Part shown: in pieces, positions 44,340-56,555 of the stretch
Position numbering within the stretch: position 1 is the stretch's first letter
How the letters are laid out: every line of letters begins with the position of its first letter
Assembly (NCBI GenBank): GCA_003290165.1
Contig: QNQO01007592.1
Location: forward strand, 186,001-250,000
Direction of reading: 5' to 3'
Length of the DNA: 64,000 nt
From: Berberis thunbergii
Taxonomy: Eukaryota > Streptophyta > Magnoliopsida > Ranunculales > Berberidaceae
Position numbers and translations under genes: made by a program
The notes under the pieces: model-generated
What the model was told of the DNA's origin: nothing
The model's input: the letters and a program-made list of their open reading frames with translations, nothing else
Databases searched by the model: none

Positions 44340-45290
44340 TTGAAGACATAATGGGTGGATGAAAGACAAAAGAACGTAATTTTTTTTTTACAGATTTGGC
44401 GTCCAAGCTTGGAATGAGGCATGCAATACGTTTCGGAAGCAAAATGACGTTATGGGTATAACTCACTACTATGCCATTATGTATGATGGATTTTAGGCGT
44501 TGAGGTTGTGTAGGTTTCCAAACCAAAATAACACTATATTGTTTTCAATAGGATTTTAGTTTATGTTTTCCCTTAGGATTTTAGTTTATGTTTTCCAATA
44601 AGATTATAGTTTTTCAATAGGATTATAATTTTTCTTTTCCAATAGACTTTGGATTTCCAAAGATTCCTAGGACAATCCAAAGATTGAATTATGTCTTTAA
44701 ATTGCTTTCATGTATTATTCAAGGAGATATTCAATCAAATTATTATTCAGAGAAACCTTTGTGTTTTACTTTTTTGGTAGATTCCAGATTATTTTTGCCT
44801 GTGCTGTGTCAAGTGTTATTATCCATATGTGTTATGACACAGCACAAGCAAAAACAATTTGGAGAAAAAAATCTGAAATCCACCAAAAAAGATAGAACAC
44901 AAAGGTTTCTCTGAGTAATAATTTGATTGAATATCTCCTTGAACAATACATGAAAGCAATTTAAAGACATAACTCAACATTTGTATTGTCCTAAGAGTCT
45001 TGGAAATCCAAAGTTTATTGGAAAACAAAAACTATAATCCTATTGGAAAACAAAAACTAAAATCGTATTGGAAAACATAAACTAAATTCTATTGGAAAAC
45101 GGTAAATTGCTGTTTTGGAAACCTAAACGACCTCAATCGTCTAAAATCCGCCATACATCACAACATAGCTGTGAGTTTTACTCGTGGCGTCGTTTCCCTT
45201 TCCGAAAATAGCCTCATTCAAAACTCGGACGCCAAATCTGTAAATCTCGATTACGTCATTTTGTCTTTTGTTGGTCCATTATGTTCTTTT
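44340..45290. repeat. Large inverted repeat, arms of about 470 bases
   Basis: The two arms face each other around 44822. The innermost arms are TGCCTGTGCTGTGTCA and TGACACAGCACAAGCA with a 22-base spacer. Matching pairs further out include AGGAGATATTCAATCAAATT against AATTTGATTGAATATCTCCT, the repeated TTTTCCAATAGGATTATAGT words, and CAGATTTGGCGTCC against GGACGCCAAATCTG near the ends. The transcript would form a long double-stranded RNA. Direct evidence for terminal repeats of a transposon is lacking. Confidence 0.82.
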
Positions 45291-45408
45291 GTTATTGAAT
45301 TCTTATGTCCCGAATTTGGGGGTAAGCGAACAATCCTGCATTGATATAAGGATTTTGTTTTCTCGAAGATCGGGGCATGACAGTTTGGTATTAGAGCATT
45401 TGGTTAGC
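45291..45408 (+). mobile_element. Ty3/gypsy remnant: LTR end and primer-binding site
   Basis: The stretch ends CGGGGCATGACA, and after GT comes TGGTATTAGAGC (45386-45397), one base away from the initiator-Met primer site. This is the arrangement just after a 5' LTR. The hAT element enters 11 bases later. The sequence beyond the hAT (59544 onward) looks like the continuation of this element. Confidence 0.6.
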
Positions 45409-45536
45409 CTAGGCTGTAGGATTGAAAACATAACTGATTACTATCGGTTTTAATTATAACCGAAACCGAACCGACCATATGAAAAATCAAACCGAACCGC
45501 TCTTAACTTATGAAAACCAAACTGCCTAAAATATTA

Positions 45537-46474
45537 ATAAAAGTGGCATAAAATCGCATTGACCAAGTGATCATCTAATTCATATGAATATATTACAGTT
45601 TAGCTGTTATTATCAGTTAATTACATTCTTTTACATCATAAAAATGAAAGATGTGTGCCACTACTCACACTTAAATAAGTTATAAAACATAGAATTTATC
45701 ATTAATAACTTAGAGAGTATACGTATTCATCACAAGACTCCAATATAATCTACCACTTGCAAAAATAAAAGTCTTCAACTTCACTTGCTAATTGCTATGT
45801 CATGCTTTCTAACTTCAACCTGTTGTTCAAGACCTATGCCAGTGAGCTCAGTACTTCAACTTGCCTACTCTATTAACACATATTTGCAGTACAAGGTTCA
45901 AGCCAACTTCACACCAGTCCAGAGAATCAACATCCACCACAAATTATCATAAAAAATCACAATATTTGTAGCAATGAAAATAAATTTCATTCAAGTATAA
46001 TATGCAAAATAAATTGTACAATTGAGTAATTTAACATATTAGAATCACATTGTAACAAAAGTGAAATGAACTTTAGTAAATTTGTATTAGTCATTGAGTG
46101 TCTTTATAAAAGTTGTGGTAGATTATGCTAGTATTGAAGCCTTGTTCTTTCCAAAGGGTGAAGCCTGAGTATATGCTAGTATACTTGATGAGATTGACCT
46201 AAAGTAATAAACTTGATGGGATTCACCTAAAGTAATAAATTGATAATTAAAACATATAACATGCTTAAAACACTAAGATGTCGAAAACAGGATGAATGAC
46301 GAGAGATATCAATCACCATATCTAAGCATACAAAATCATCAGATAACATTAGCATACAAAAGCCTTTTTTTGTGAAAAAAATTCAACCTTGCCGGTCTAC
46401 TGGGAGAGGTTGAAAATTCTCTCGGATTTCATTAAGGGGTAGGAAAAAAAAATTCAAAAAGTAGGATTTTTTTA

Positions 46475-46519
<45 letters not shown>

Positions 46520-48199
46520 GAACATTGGTCATTTTTCATTTGAGAGCTGAATATAAACTCACCATATTTCTCTTGCAACAAAGTCCAATCAAGCAGAATA
46601 GCATTATTTCAATTTATTAGCTTAAATAGTAAAACTTTCTGCTTAAGATCATAGCATACATACTCACTGCATAAATGCTAGAACTTTATTTAACAGAAAG
46701 AATATACAACTCTTGCTATCTTGTATATACACTAGTGTAATACTCGTGCCATTGGCACTACTACAGAGTACATCGCACTTTCACGGAATTGTCGAATAAT
46801 CACAATTGGGCTTTTATTTCATTATTTAAAAAAACACCTACAATGAATTAACTTTGATAAACAAAACTCATGTAATCAAGAACAACAACATAAACCAAAC
46901 AATCAAAACCCATTAAACCCCAAAACTTTAAACCAAAAACGCTAACCCAAACCTAATCACAAACCACACAAATTGGCCACCAAGAAAACCAAATCAATCA
47001 CACTAATGTCAACCAAAGAAAGGATTCAAGATTACAACTTTTTAGTGAATTCGAGTTACCTGGATTGAGAGAGCGAAGCCGACGGAAGAGATTGTGAGCG
47101 CAAGCAGGGCAGAGATCTCTGGTGAGGAAAGGGCAGAGAACTCAGCTGCGATTTGGAGTTTTGATGGTTTGGGGAAGAGCGATTGAGATCTCTCGATCAC
47201 TCGATCTCTCTCACTGTGAGTGAGTGAGTGAGAGAGATTGAAATCGATTTGGGGAAGAGAGAAAGAGTGATTGATTTGGGTTTGAGTAAGATCTCCTCTT
47301 CTTCTTCTTCTTTCGTCCTCTCCTTCTTTCGTCCCTCTTCTTCTCTGCTTCGAGACTCGGTTGTGGGTTAGGGTTTGAGCAGTTTGTGTTGGAGAGTTTG
47401 GGGGAGATGGAAGAGAGGGGATGTGGTGTGGAGAGAGAGAGGATGGCATCGAGGGTTAAAATTTTTCACATAAGTTCTGCCAAATATAACATTGCCACGT
47501 AGGACAAAAAACCTCTTTGAATTGTAAGATAGATTTGTAACTCATGCTTGGGATTATAATTGTTTTGTGTCTAACTCTATCCTTGCATCACATGGATAAA
47601 ACTAGTAACATAAAAATAAGATGTTAATGTTACATTAGCACCCAATTTAATTGATAATTTTTAGATCAGGAAGATAACCTTAATACATGACTGGTTTGGT
47701 CTAGATTATACGAATCAAGTCAGCATGAGCCTTAAGTTGTCTAGATGCAGAGGCTGACACTCCCAAGTTATGGGCATACCAGACACCTAAGGTGCAAGAA
47801 AGTTGTGGGGTATTTGAATGTCAACCTACTAAAAGCATCGTTACATTTCAATTCATCAAATACATCTCTCCATTAAGTAACCTAACAGAGTACCTGAATT
47901 CTTCCAATTCCATCTTACAGGGGCCAGGAAGACCAGTGTACATGCTAATTTCTCATATTCAACTTCATACCAAATTTACTTGAAAGCAAAGACATCGAAA
48001 ACATACCTATTTTTTTTCAACTTCATCACAATGTATTAATTTGTAAGCTTCAACAAAAGTCCAAAAACCTGCATAAGAGGCTATATCACTTGATCATAAA
48101 AAAAAATGATAATAATAAAATGAAAAAATTAAAATAAAAAGACAAAAAATCCTTACCCAAAATAAATGTAGATGTGATCATTCCTTCATGTTAATATCT
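45537..48199. other. 3' non-transposase part of the hAT element
   Basis: AT-rich sequence between the left end of the hAT and its transposase. An (ATT)n microsatellite lies at 46475-46519. A minus frame at 47042-47449 (136 codons, rich in R, S and P) is open through CT-rich repeats and is not supported as a gene. Confidence 0.45.
46475..46519 (+). repeat. (ATT)n microsatellite
   Basis: About fifteen uninterrupted ATT units. Confidence 0.9.
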
Positions 48200-49800
48200 G
48201 ACAGTGAAACGGACCCAAACACCTCTAAAAAAATATCAATATATATATGACAAAAACAAATTCAAATATGTATAACAAAATAAAAACTGTTGAAATAAAT
48301 ATTCTAATGTGAATGTTACCTGCATCAATACTATTATATTCTTCCAACTCATTCATTGAATCACGAAGACTGATTGAGACTGATGTAGAACAAAGCCAAT
48401 CTTTGGCACAAATAAGGGCCTCAACGGTGCTAGAAGACAAAGGACTACAAAATGGGTCAAGTGCATGACCCCCCATGCTAAAGGCAAACTAAGAAGCAAT
48501 CGAAGATGCAAGAATCACCAAGACGTCTTTTGCTACGACCGAAAGGATTTGATACCTTGCTGAGTTGTTCTTCCACTAATTTAAGACATCAAACTTATCA
48601 CAAGAAGCTTCAACACTTTCTCTCAAATACTTTTCAAGGTCCGATTTGTTCGTTGACCCATCTTTCTCTTCTACATGCTTTTGATATTGAAAAGTTAACA
48701 TCACACTAACATTTTCTCCATCATCATCATCAATTTCAATTTCTTTTGATCCGGTAGCATCTCATGAAAATTGAAAGTTGAGTAGGGCTTAACATACCAC
48801 TCAAACAAATGAGTCAAAGCACCATGTACCTTGTCATTTAAGTTCTTTCCCACACAATCATTATGCATTTTTTAAAAGCAAAATACAAGAAAGTTTATTT
48901 TGTACCTAGGATAAAAAACAACTGCAACATACATGTTTATCTTATCAACATTCCCATATTTTTCATGTTTGTTTTCATTTTATATGCCATCGTTTGTAGG
49001 CATTCATCATCGTTACATGCAAATTGAGCTAATTTATTCTGGATAAGAAAAAATTGATTAAAGAGATTAGAAGTCACATGTAAAGATCCTGGATGTCTTA
49101 ATGTTGCATAATAAAAGACCTTCAAAAAACATCACAAATAGTCTTACATCTTTCCAATCACAATCAGTTGGTGGTCCCAAGCTTTTTCCTCCTACTTCCT
49201 CCTCTCCAAAGTAAGGAGTGTAATGCATGTCTTCATCCTGTAAATGCTCAAATGCCTTTTGAAACTTCTCCCCGACATCTAACATCATATAAGTTGAATT
49301 CCATCTGGTAGGCACAATAAAACTTTACATGCAATCTTTTCATTTTCCACACACTTTTTGAATGAGACCAACCTAAATGGAGATGACCTGATGTACCTCA
49401 ACGCATTACACATTTTAATAATCGAATCATGCTAGTCTTTCAAACCATCACAAACAATAAGATTTAAAATATGTGCACAACATCTCATGTCCTAAAATGG
49501 TCCGTTTCCAATGCTTAGTCTTTCTTTTCAAATAGCCAATGACACTACTGTTCGAACTAGCAATATCAAGTGTTAGTGTGAAAACACTATCTACACCCCA
49601 CTCTATCATGCACTTTTCCACCATCTTCCCAATAGTCTCACCTTTATGATTAGGTACTAGAGAATAACTTATGATTGTTTTTTGTGATACCCAATCACTA
49701 TCAATAAAGTGAATTGTGATGCACATGTATTTTAAATTTCGGATAGAAGTCCAAGTATCCATAGTTATGCAAACTCTCTTGTCTTTCAAAACACTTTTCT
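48200..49800 (-). pseudogene. hAT transposase, central and C-terminal part (RICESLEEPER-like)
   Basis: Pieces on the minus strand in order: VCITMDTWTSIRNLKYMCIT and HFIDSDWVSQKTIISYSLVP (RNase H-like catalytic region, 49448-49789); MPTRWNSTYMMLDVGEKFQK, the conserved TRWNSTY motif (49067-49315); and the C-terminal dimerisation part WWKNNSARYQILSVVAKDV with FSMGGHALDPFCSPLSSSTV (about 48430-48640). Stops and shifts lie between them (for example a TAA before FAFSMGG). This enzyme would cut and paste the hAT element; the copy is dead. Confidence 0.86.
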
Positions 49801-49829
49801 TAAAAAAAAAAATTACAGGTAGTCCCTAG

Positions 49830-50728
49830 TAGGGGTGGGCATCCCATCCCGCAATCCCGATCCCGTCCCGTCCCAATTTTTTCGGGTCCTTTCATCTCGA
49901 TCCCGTCCCGTCCCGATCTAGAATGGGATGGGATGGGATGAAGATTTTCAATCCCGTCCAGTCCCGAGCTAATTTTTTTAATATTTATTGTTAATATTAT
50001 TTATTTATTTATTTTTATTCATATAAACTTATAGATGACTGACATAAACTCATGGTGTTTGCAGTGGTAACAGAAATGTTACTTCAAGAAATAAATATTC
50101 ATTAAGCAAGAGAAAGATAGTAGACTGTTGCTTGGATTCCCAATAAAAGTGGCTCAATTATTTAACTTACAAATATTGATAATACCCATGTGAAGATGAA
50201 AAATAAAAATTAACTGAGTAATACATATTCAGAAGGGAACATTCAGGGGCGGAGCCAAGAATTTGAGATGCCCCGGGCTGTAAAAATATTTTTTTTATAA
50301 TTACAATATATGTATTGATGGTAAACCATTATGAATATATTAGAGCATCACCAATAGGTCTATATTTCTTCCCTAACAAAAGATGAAATGTCATTTTGTC
50401 AAGGAACCATGAATTTTGTTTCCCACAGTAATGAAATTGTAAATTCAATTGAGAGGCCATCACAACGACACAATACTCTTAGTGGGTCCCATTTATCATG
50501 TCATTTTCTAAAAGTCAGCCCACTCGACTTCATTGTTAGGGGATTTAGTGGCTACCCTTATATTTGCATGTCACATCTATATCTAATTGTAAGAAAGTTA
50601 TTTTTCATGCTCTTATATGATGATAATCTTCGCAGCAGTCACAGGCAACACGTTGATCCCGTCCCGTCCTGACCCCGTATGAACGGGATGGGTATATTTC
50701 GTCCCATCCCGTCCCGTGCCCACCCCTA
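49830..50728. mobile_element. Small hAT element inserted in the hAT transposase
   Basis: Perfect ends TAGGGGTGGGCA (49830-49841) and TGCCCACCCCTA (50717-50728) are flanked by perfect 8-base copies of GTCCCTAG (49822-49829 and 50729-50736). Subterminal repeats of TCCCGTCCCG/GATGGGATGGG lie near both ends. It is 899 bases and has no transposase. Its ends differ from those of the host hAT but resemble those of the element at 26920-27883. Confidence 0.93.
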
Positions 50729-50736
50729 GTCCCTAG

Positions 50737-51130
50737 CAACTGTAATACGGGAAAGGATTTTGAAACATGGTTGTAAAACATTACTATAATACTTAAACCC
50801 CTCACCCTCTACATGCCTAAAAGGCAACTCATCAACTATCACCATTCTAGCAAGTGCTTTTTACAGGCTTCTTGGCTGAAACTAAAGGGCACAAGCACAT
50901 TTGAATTCATCTTCGCTAAGATATTTTGCTTGGGGTATTGTTTCTTGTAGGGGTATTTCTTACACTTTCCATCTGTTTGTATGTGGCCTAACATGTTTCT
51001 AGTTCCTTTTCCTTTAGAATCACATGCATACTCCTTTCCACCGTGCTTATATGCAACCCTAGGTTTACCTTTTGAACAACTAGGTACTAATGTAGAATGA
51101 TCCCAAACAAGTAAGATTTATGTTTTTTAC
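50737..51130 (-). pseudogene. hAT transposase, N-terminal BED zinc finger part
   Basis: The minus strand has, in broken frames, a BED-type finger (a C-x2-C around KHGGKEYACDSKGKGT, then a later H and C in NMLGHIQTDGKCKKYPY) and, closer to 50740, VEGEGFKYYYNVL with CFKILSRI, the segment just after the finger in RICESLEEPER-like transposases. The gene continues at 49800 after the inserted element 49830-50728. Confidence 0.75.
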
Positions 51131-51997
51131 TTTCAATGGGTGGGAGTGGGTCATCCTTAGTTGCTTCGGTGGCAGGCTTGAGATCTTTGTATTTTTTTCA
51201 TTTGGATGGTCAGTTATAGAAGCCATCAAGCAAAAAAAAAAAAAAAGGTAAAAAAAATGATTAAATGGTGCATTTTATTTACTTTTTGCATACAACACTA
51301 AAATCAGAAAATTCTATGCAGTGTCCTTTGTAAACTAAGTTCTAGAGACTAGGTGATTTTTCAGCCTGAATGGAAAATGAAGATCAATGGAGCCAATGAG
51401 CAGTCAACTCTGCAAAAATAACTATTAGTCCCCCAATAGCATCAGGTGCCACAATGGCAACAGAGTCAAATGAATTAATCAAAAATTGTTTTCCCTTTCA
51501 TCTTATCTCATCTTGTTTATATAATTAATCAAAAATTGTTTCCTCTCAAGTGACGCAATAGCAGAAGAGACATTAAAGTTGATGAATGCAAATGAATACA
51601 AGTAAGAGACATTATTCGTTTGGGTAGGTTTAGAGCTTTGTTGAAAAGATAGTGTCTACGATTATAAGTTCATTTGGGAAAGATAATAAGTTCTTGCTGC
51701 TAATGCAATTGGGTGAGATCCTGGCTGTAGAGAGATGAAATTACAAAGGCATACATTTGTTGGTGTTATGACAACCATCATAGAATTGGAACATGTAAAG
51801 AAATATGAATGCTATTACATGGGTTTGCCTAAGATAAAGGAATCCTCGACCAACAAAGAAATAGTGAAGGGGTTTATTTATTTATATATTTATTTATTTT
51901 TTATAAATTCTACATTCCAAAAGATTAAGTAATAAGTTAAGGAGTCAAAGGAGGGCTTGATAGTTAGGAGGATCTACTCCAATTTTGAAGCAGATTT

Positions 51998-52813
51998 TGT
52001 TGAAAAAAATGAGTTTGAATTTTAAAACAAAAATGGTTTCTTAACTTTGAAACTCTCTTTCTATTGTTTAGTCCCATATATTCTATGTAACTTACTGTGG
52101 AGGAGTTAATAAGGATACTGTTTGGACTTGGGCTTAGACCCCAAGGGGTACCCACACTTTTGTGAAGGAGGGGAGAGTTAGACCAATGTTGGTCCACTCC
52201 ACACACGAGTCGGGTCAGGTAGAGATGAAACCATCCTTTTTGTTGAAATTTTTATTTGAAAAATAAAAAAATAAAATATCTGCAGAGAACAAGACTGAGT
52301 CAGAAAAAACCTAGTCTTTTCTCCCACGTTTTGTTTCCGTGATTTCCACCGCCATAACATGCACATTTTCTCTAAAAAATGATCCTCTCTCAGCCTATAA
52401 ATACAATCGAACTCTGGGATAACAAACACATCGAAAATCACTTTCACAGTTTAGTCTTTCAATTCTGAGAGAGTTTACGCAATAGCTTCCAATGTTTCTA
52501 TTTAAACAAAGTTTTGTTTTTAGTAATCACTTCATATTTCAGAGAGTTTTTTATTCATTGTTTTTCCTGATTCCGAGCAAAAGGAAGTAAAGGGTGAATA
52601 TAATTCCGTTCGTCAACAATGCATGTGATTGAACGAGATAGATATAGAATTCTGGGTTGTTTTATCCTGGGGACGACTGGGCTATCAGATTGCTTGCACA
52701 TTCTTGGGCAGAGCCGCGAAACGTCTTAAAGAGAGCGACCTAGTCCGCGACTCAACCCAAGAAAATTGGTAACTGCATTCCTGTTTTAAATTGCAGCATT
52801 TATATTTCCAACA
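51998..52813 (+). repeat. Left LTR of the copia element in the hAT
   Basis: About 816 bases. It has a CAGCCTATAAATACAATC TATA-type promoter near 52395 and shares TCAGAGAGTTT, GTTCGTCAACAATGCATGTG-like and GCACATTCTTGGGCAGAGC words with the right LTR. The start is judged from TGTTG matching the CAACA end. Confidence 0.75.
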
Positions 52814-52889
52814 ATTGTAAGATGCTCCATATTTGCCAGTCTACTATTACTGAATTTGCTGTTAAGGACCTAAACAGGCCCTTTCGTTT

Positions 52890-53600
52890 TGAAGGTCAAC
52901 ACTTTAAAAGATGGAGACAAAAAATGTTTTTTTCTTAACTACGCAAATAGTCGCTTATATTTGTGATGCTGAAAAACCTGAATTGCTCGCTGAACCTGCA
53001 CTAATGAATTAGATTGCTGGATTGAAAATGACTTCTTGTGTAAGAATTTTATTCTGAAAGGTCTATCTGATGAATTGTATGATTATTACTGTTTTGAAAA
53101 ATCTGCTAAGGATATTTGGGAAGCCCTTAGGAAAAAATATGACACTGAGGAGGCTGACACAAAGAAATATGCCGTCAGTCATTTTATAAAATACCAAATG
53201 ACTGATGACAAGTCTATGAAAACCCAATTTCACGAGCTACAAAAAATTGCTTATGAAATCATATCTGAAGGCATGACCTTAGATGAACAATTTCAAGTAG
53301 CTGTTGTGATAAATAAATTGCCCCCTAGCTGGAAAGATTTTAAGAATGCACTTAGGCGTACAACCAAAGAGTTCTCTCTAGAAAGTTTGATTACTCGACT
53401 TTGGATTGAGGAGGAAGCCTGAAAACAAGATCAGAAAGATGAAATTCTGATTATTTCTAACCCGAAGAAATCCACCCCTGTGGCTCTGAAACCCGGTGGA
53501 AAGACTATGAAAAGTCAGAGTCACAATAAAAATCGAAACAATCAGAATCAGAACTATCAGAACCGGAACAACCAGAACCGCAACCAACAGAATTAAAATC
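52890..53600 (+). pseudogene. Copia gag with broken frame
   Basis: Segments FRFEGQHFKRWRQKMFFFLT and YICDAEKPELLAEPALMN precede an in-frame stop near 53010. The 53036 frame then has LKGLSDELYDYYCFEKSAKD, WEALRKKYDTEEADTKKYAV, MTLDEQFQVAVVINKLPPSW and RTTKEFSLESLITRLWIEEE, typical of UBN2-type copia Gag. An N/Q/R-rich tail (53520-53595) is the RNA-binding part. Stops at 53420 and 53596 end frames. Confidence 0.86.
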
Positions 53601-53649
53601 TTCCGCGAAATCAGAATAAAAAAAACACCCCTCAAGAAATAATCAACAC

Positions 53650-54300
53650 CGTTCCTATGTTATACCTGTAACAGGCAAGGGCATATGGCCAGGAACTGCT
53701 AGAATGGATATCGTCATGCTCCGCAGGTGAACCTAACCGAAAACCAACTTATTGCCATGGTCTCTGAGATCAACTTTGTTGGTGGATCCGAGGGATGGTG
53801 GGTTGACACTGGTGCTTCTCGACATATCTGCTATGATCGAAAAATGCTCAAGTCCTATTCTGAAGCTAAGGACAAGAAAGTGTTGTTGGGTGATTCCCAC
53901 TCCACTATTGTTGCTGGAATTGGTGAAGTAGAGCTGAAGTTTTCCTTTGTAAAGACTGTCATCCTGAAGGATGTCTTGCATACTCTATGGATGAAGAAGA
54001 ACTTAGTTTCTGGTTACCTTCTAAACAAGGCTAGGTTTACTCAAATAATAGGGGCTGATTTGTATACCATCACTAAGAACAATGTATTTTTGGGGAAAGG
54101 GTATGCCACTGATGGTATGTTTAAATTGAATGTTGATGCTAATAAAATTTCTAGTTCTGTTTACATGTTGTGTTTTTTTAATACTTGGCATGCTAGACTC
54201 TGTCATGTTAATAAACGAATAATTAAAAAACATGAGTAACTTTGGACTAATTCCAAAATTGTCCTTAAATGACTTTGAAAAATGCAACTATTGTAGCCAA
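53650..54300 (+). pseudogene. Copia zinc knuckle, protease and pre-integrase
   Basis: CYTCNRQGHMARNC (about 53660-53700) is a perfect CCHC knuckle followed directly by TAG. The 53727 frame has GGWWVDTGASRHICYDRKM with the D-T-G-A catalytic triad, LKDVLHTLWMKKNLVSGYLL and WHARLCHVNKRIIKK of the pre-integrase histidine region. It loses frame at 54238 and stops at the CACTA end 54319. Confidence 0.85.
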
Positions 54301-54339
54301 GCTAAAATAACCAAAACACACTACAAGAAAACAGGTGTT

Positions 54340-54650
54340 TAGCGACGGTTGGCCAACCGCCGCTAATAAAGGCGTCACAAGAGCATTCGGCGGCGGTTTT
54401 TTGCAACCGCTGGCATAACCGTCGCTGTATGTTATTTAGCGACGGTTAGTAGTAACCGTTGGTAAACCCGTCGCTAAATACCATATAGCGACGGGTGTTA
54501 ACCGTCGCTAAATACAGGGCAAGAATTGACGTTTTATAATATTCTGCGACGGTTCTTAACCGCCGCTATAGTCCGTGGCGCTTACAACGGTTTATACCCG
54601 TCGCCAAATTCAAATTGGTAATTCTTTTAGTATCGGTTAAAACCGCCGCT
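54340..54650. repeat. Subterminal repeats of the truncated CACTA
   Basis: At least eight copies of TAGCGACGGTT or its complement, some as CGGCGGTT or AACCGCCGC. They are distinct from the AATAGCG repeats of the CACTA at 18206, so the two elements belong to different families. Confidence 0.85.
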
Positions 54651-54999
54651 AATGCCTGTCATTATTATCATGATAATTCTATTATGCGCACTAGAAATAT
54701 GTAAACAATCTGTAGTCACATTTTAACCCGTAATCACATTTTTCAACCTGTAAACAATCTGTAAACAACCCACAATTTTACACAACTATTTTATATCGAA
54801 ATCATCAAAGAAAACTTGACTTCAACTATATTGTCATCAAATTTAACAAAAAAAACCTATATTATCATCAAAGTTAATAATATATCAAAGCTAGTACATG
54901 TAGAATTTCTTGAAGTTTGATAGTTAAAATCAAATTTACTACAACTGAAATTGTACCACGTTCTTGAAAGAAATTAGACAATGCTATGGAGAGTGGAGC

Positions 55000-56448
55000 C
55001 GATGAAGATCCTCATTAGTATTTTGACAAGGTGATGAGGGCTTTGCGGTTGCTGGGGAAGCTTGCCCACTTTCTTCGTCTTGTGCTTGAAAATGATGAGT
55101 CAACAATATTACTCTAAACTTGAACCAAATTACAATAATTAATTGATTTATATTTAGTAAGTAACCAATATCATTGTTAACTAATATATATTAAAATAAT
55201 GTAAAGGCAAAGAAAAATACGGGTGTAGTGAATAATCTTGCAAACTCAGCAGGCACATTTCCATCCAACTTCTGAAAAATGTATGTAAATGCTCCCTCAT
55301 ATCCCTTCCTCTTTAATTTCTCTGTCTCTAACTGTGACTCCAGCTGGTGAATTTTTTATTGCACTTGAAGATCAGTGTTTTGCATTGGTTGTGAGGACAT
55401 CATCCCACTAAACCTACTATTGGTGTTGCCAAAAACTTGAGATGGACATGGCCCAAATCCCAAAGCTCGAACTCGGCCTGAATGTTCTTTTCCTAAAACC
55501 TTAGCAAGTGAATCTTGCTGTGATATAGATCGTGAGGTGGAATCTTATTTCTCAATCTCTAAAATTTTCTCCTACATTAATGAGGCAAGCCATCAAACTT
55601 TGAATTCAAAATTTATCTAAACATTAATTAATATAGTTCGATAAAATAATAGTTTAATTACTTACACTTATCTGTCTCGCTTCGTCAGTTACATAAGACT
55701 CGTCCTTTTTTGCGTGTGTTGCAATATACACCTCTCCCCTACTCACAGATCTCCCAAGTTCATATTCCTACACCGATATTATGAAGTCATATAACTTTAA
55801 ATAATATTCTTGAGAATGATAACTTAAAGTATGGTAGGATGTAAAATATTAATTACCATCTCAGCCTTTAACCTGGAATTGCTTTTTGATCCTCCTGTGT
55901 GTGGATCGGTGAGTTTCTTCCAAATTTCAATGTTTTTTTTGCATTTTTCCTTTCAATGTATAGATAAAAACATATTGTTAGCATATGAGATTCTTTTATT
56001 AGCCCTTGCTCATCTAGGACAAGTTGATATTCGTTATACTTCATTCAAAATTAGCAACTAACATATTATTTTCTTGAATAAGTTTAAATAACATACCAAT
56101 TGTATTCACTGTCCAATATTTTCTGGATTTGCGTTCATGAACACTTGACCGTGACTCGGGTGTAGAACCTGGATGAGACTCAATATCATTAGGTGGATGA
56201 GAGACTAATGTAGCAGGTGGCTGAGAGATCCATGTAGCAGCTAGATGAGACTCAGAGGTAGCAGTTGGATGAGAGACAAATGTAGCAGCTGTATGAGAAA
56301 CAGATGTAGCAACTGGATGAGACTCAGATGTAGCAGTTGGATGAGACCGAGCACTAGATTCAAAGGATCGAGATTTTGTCGGTCGATCTATAGGATCCGA
56401 TTCAACTTGGAAACGTTTAGGCCTAGGCATCACTGAAACTTCAAACAA
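55000..56448 (-). pseudogene. CACTA Ptta/En/Spm-type C-terminal domain with serine-histidine repeats
   Basis: The frame 56041-56448 starts MFEVSVMPRPKRFQVESDP and carries seven to eight degenerate 8-residue units (HPTATSES, HPVATSVS, HTAATFVS, QPPATLVS) encoded by 24-base tandem repeats. Exons further down (about 55240-55800) have EYELGRSVSRGEVYIATHA, LAKVLGKEHSGRVRALGFGP, CPSQVFGNTNSRFSGM and LESQLETEKLKRKGYEGAF, typical of the plant transposase 24 (Ptta/En/Spm) family. Stops (for example before KIHQLESQ) show decay. Confidence 0.75.
56160..56350 (-). repeat. 24-base coding tandem repeat
   Basis: Seven to eight copies of a unit around GATGAGACTCAGATGTAGCAG on the plus strand, reading as ATSESHP-like units on the minus strand. 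Confidence 0.8.
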
Positions 56449-56555
56449 AATTCAAATTGTGAAATAATAAATTATATAATGAATAGGAGAAGACAACATG
56501 TTTGTAACCAATAAGCAAAACTGTCATAGTAATGTATTATAACAAACATAATTTT

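Noticed and set aside
47042..47449. 136-codon open frame on the minus strand
   Set aside because: It runs through CT/GA-rich repeats, has no domain and lies in the noncoding part of a hAT element.
46728..47615. Possible Helitron: TCTTGTATATACACTAGTGTAATACTCG at the left and ACTAGTAA at the right
   Set aside because: The left end recalls plant Helitrons, but no 3' hairpin is seen before a CTAG end and I found no second copy in the window.
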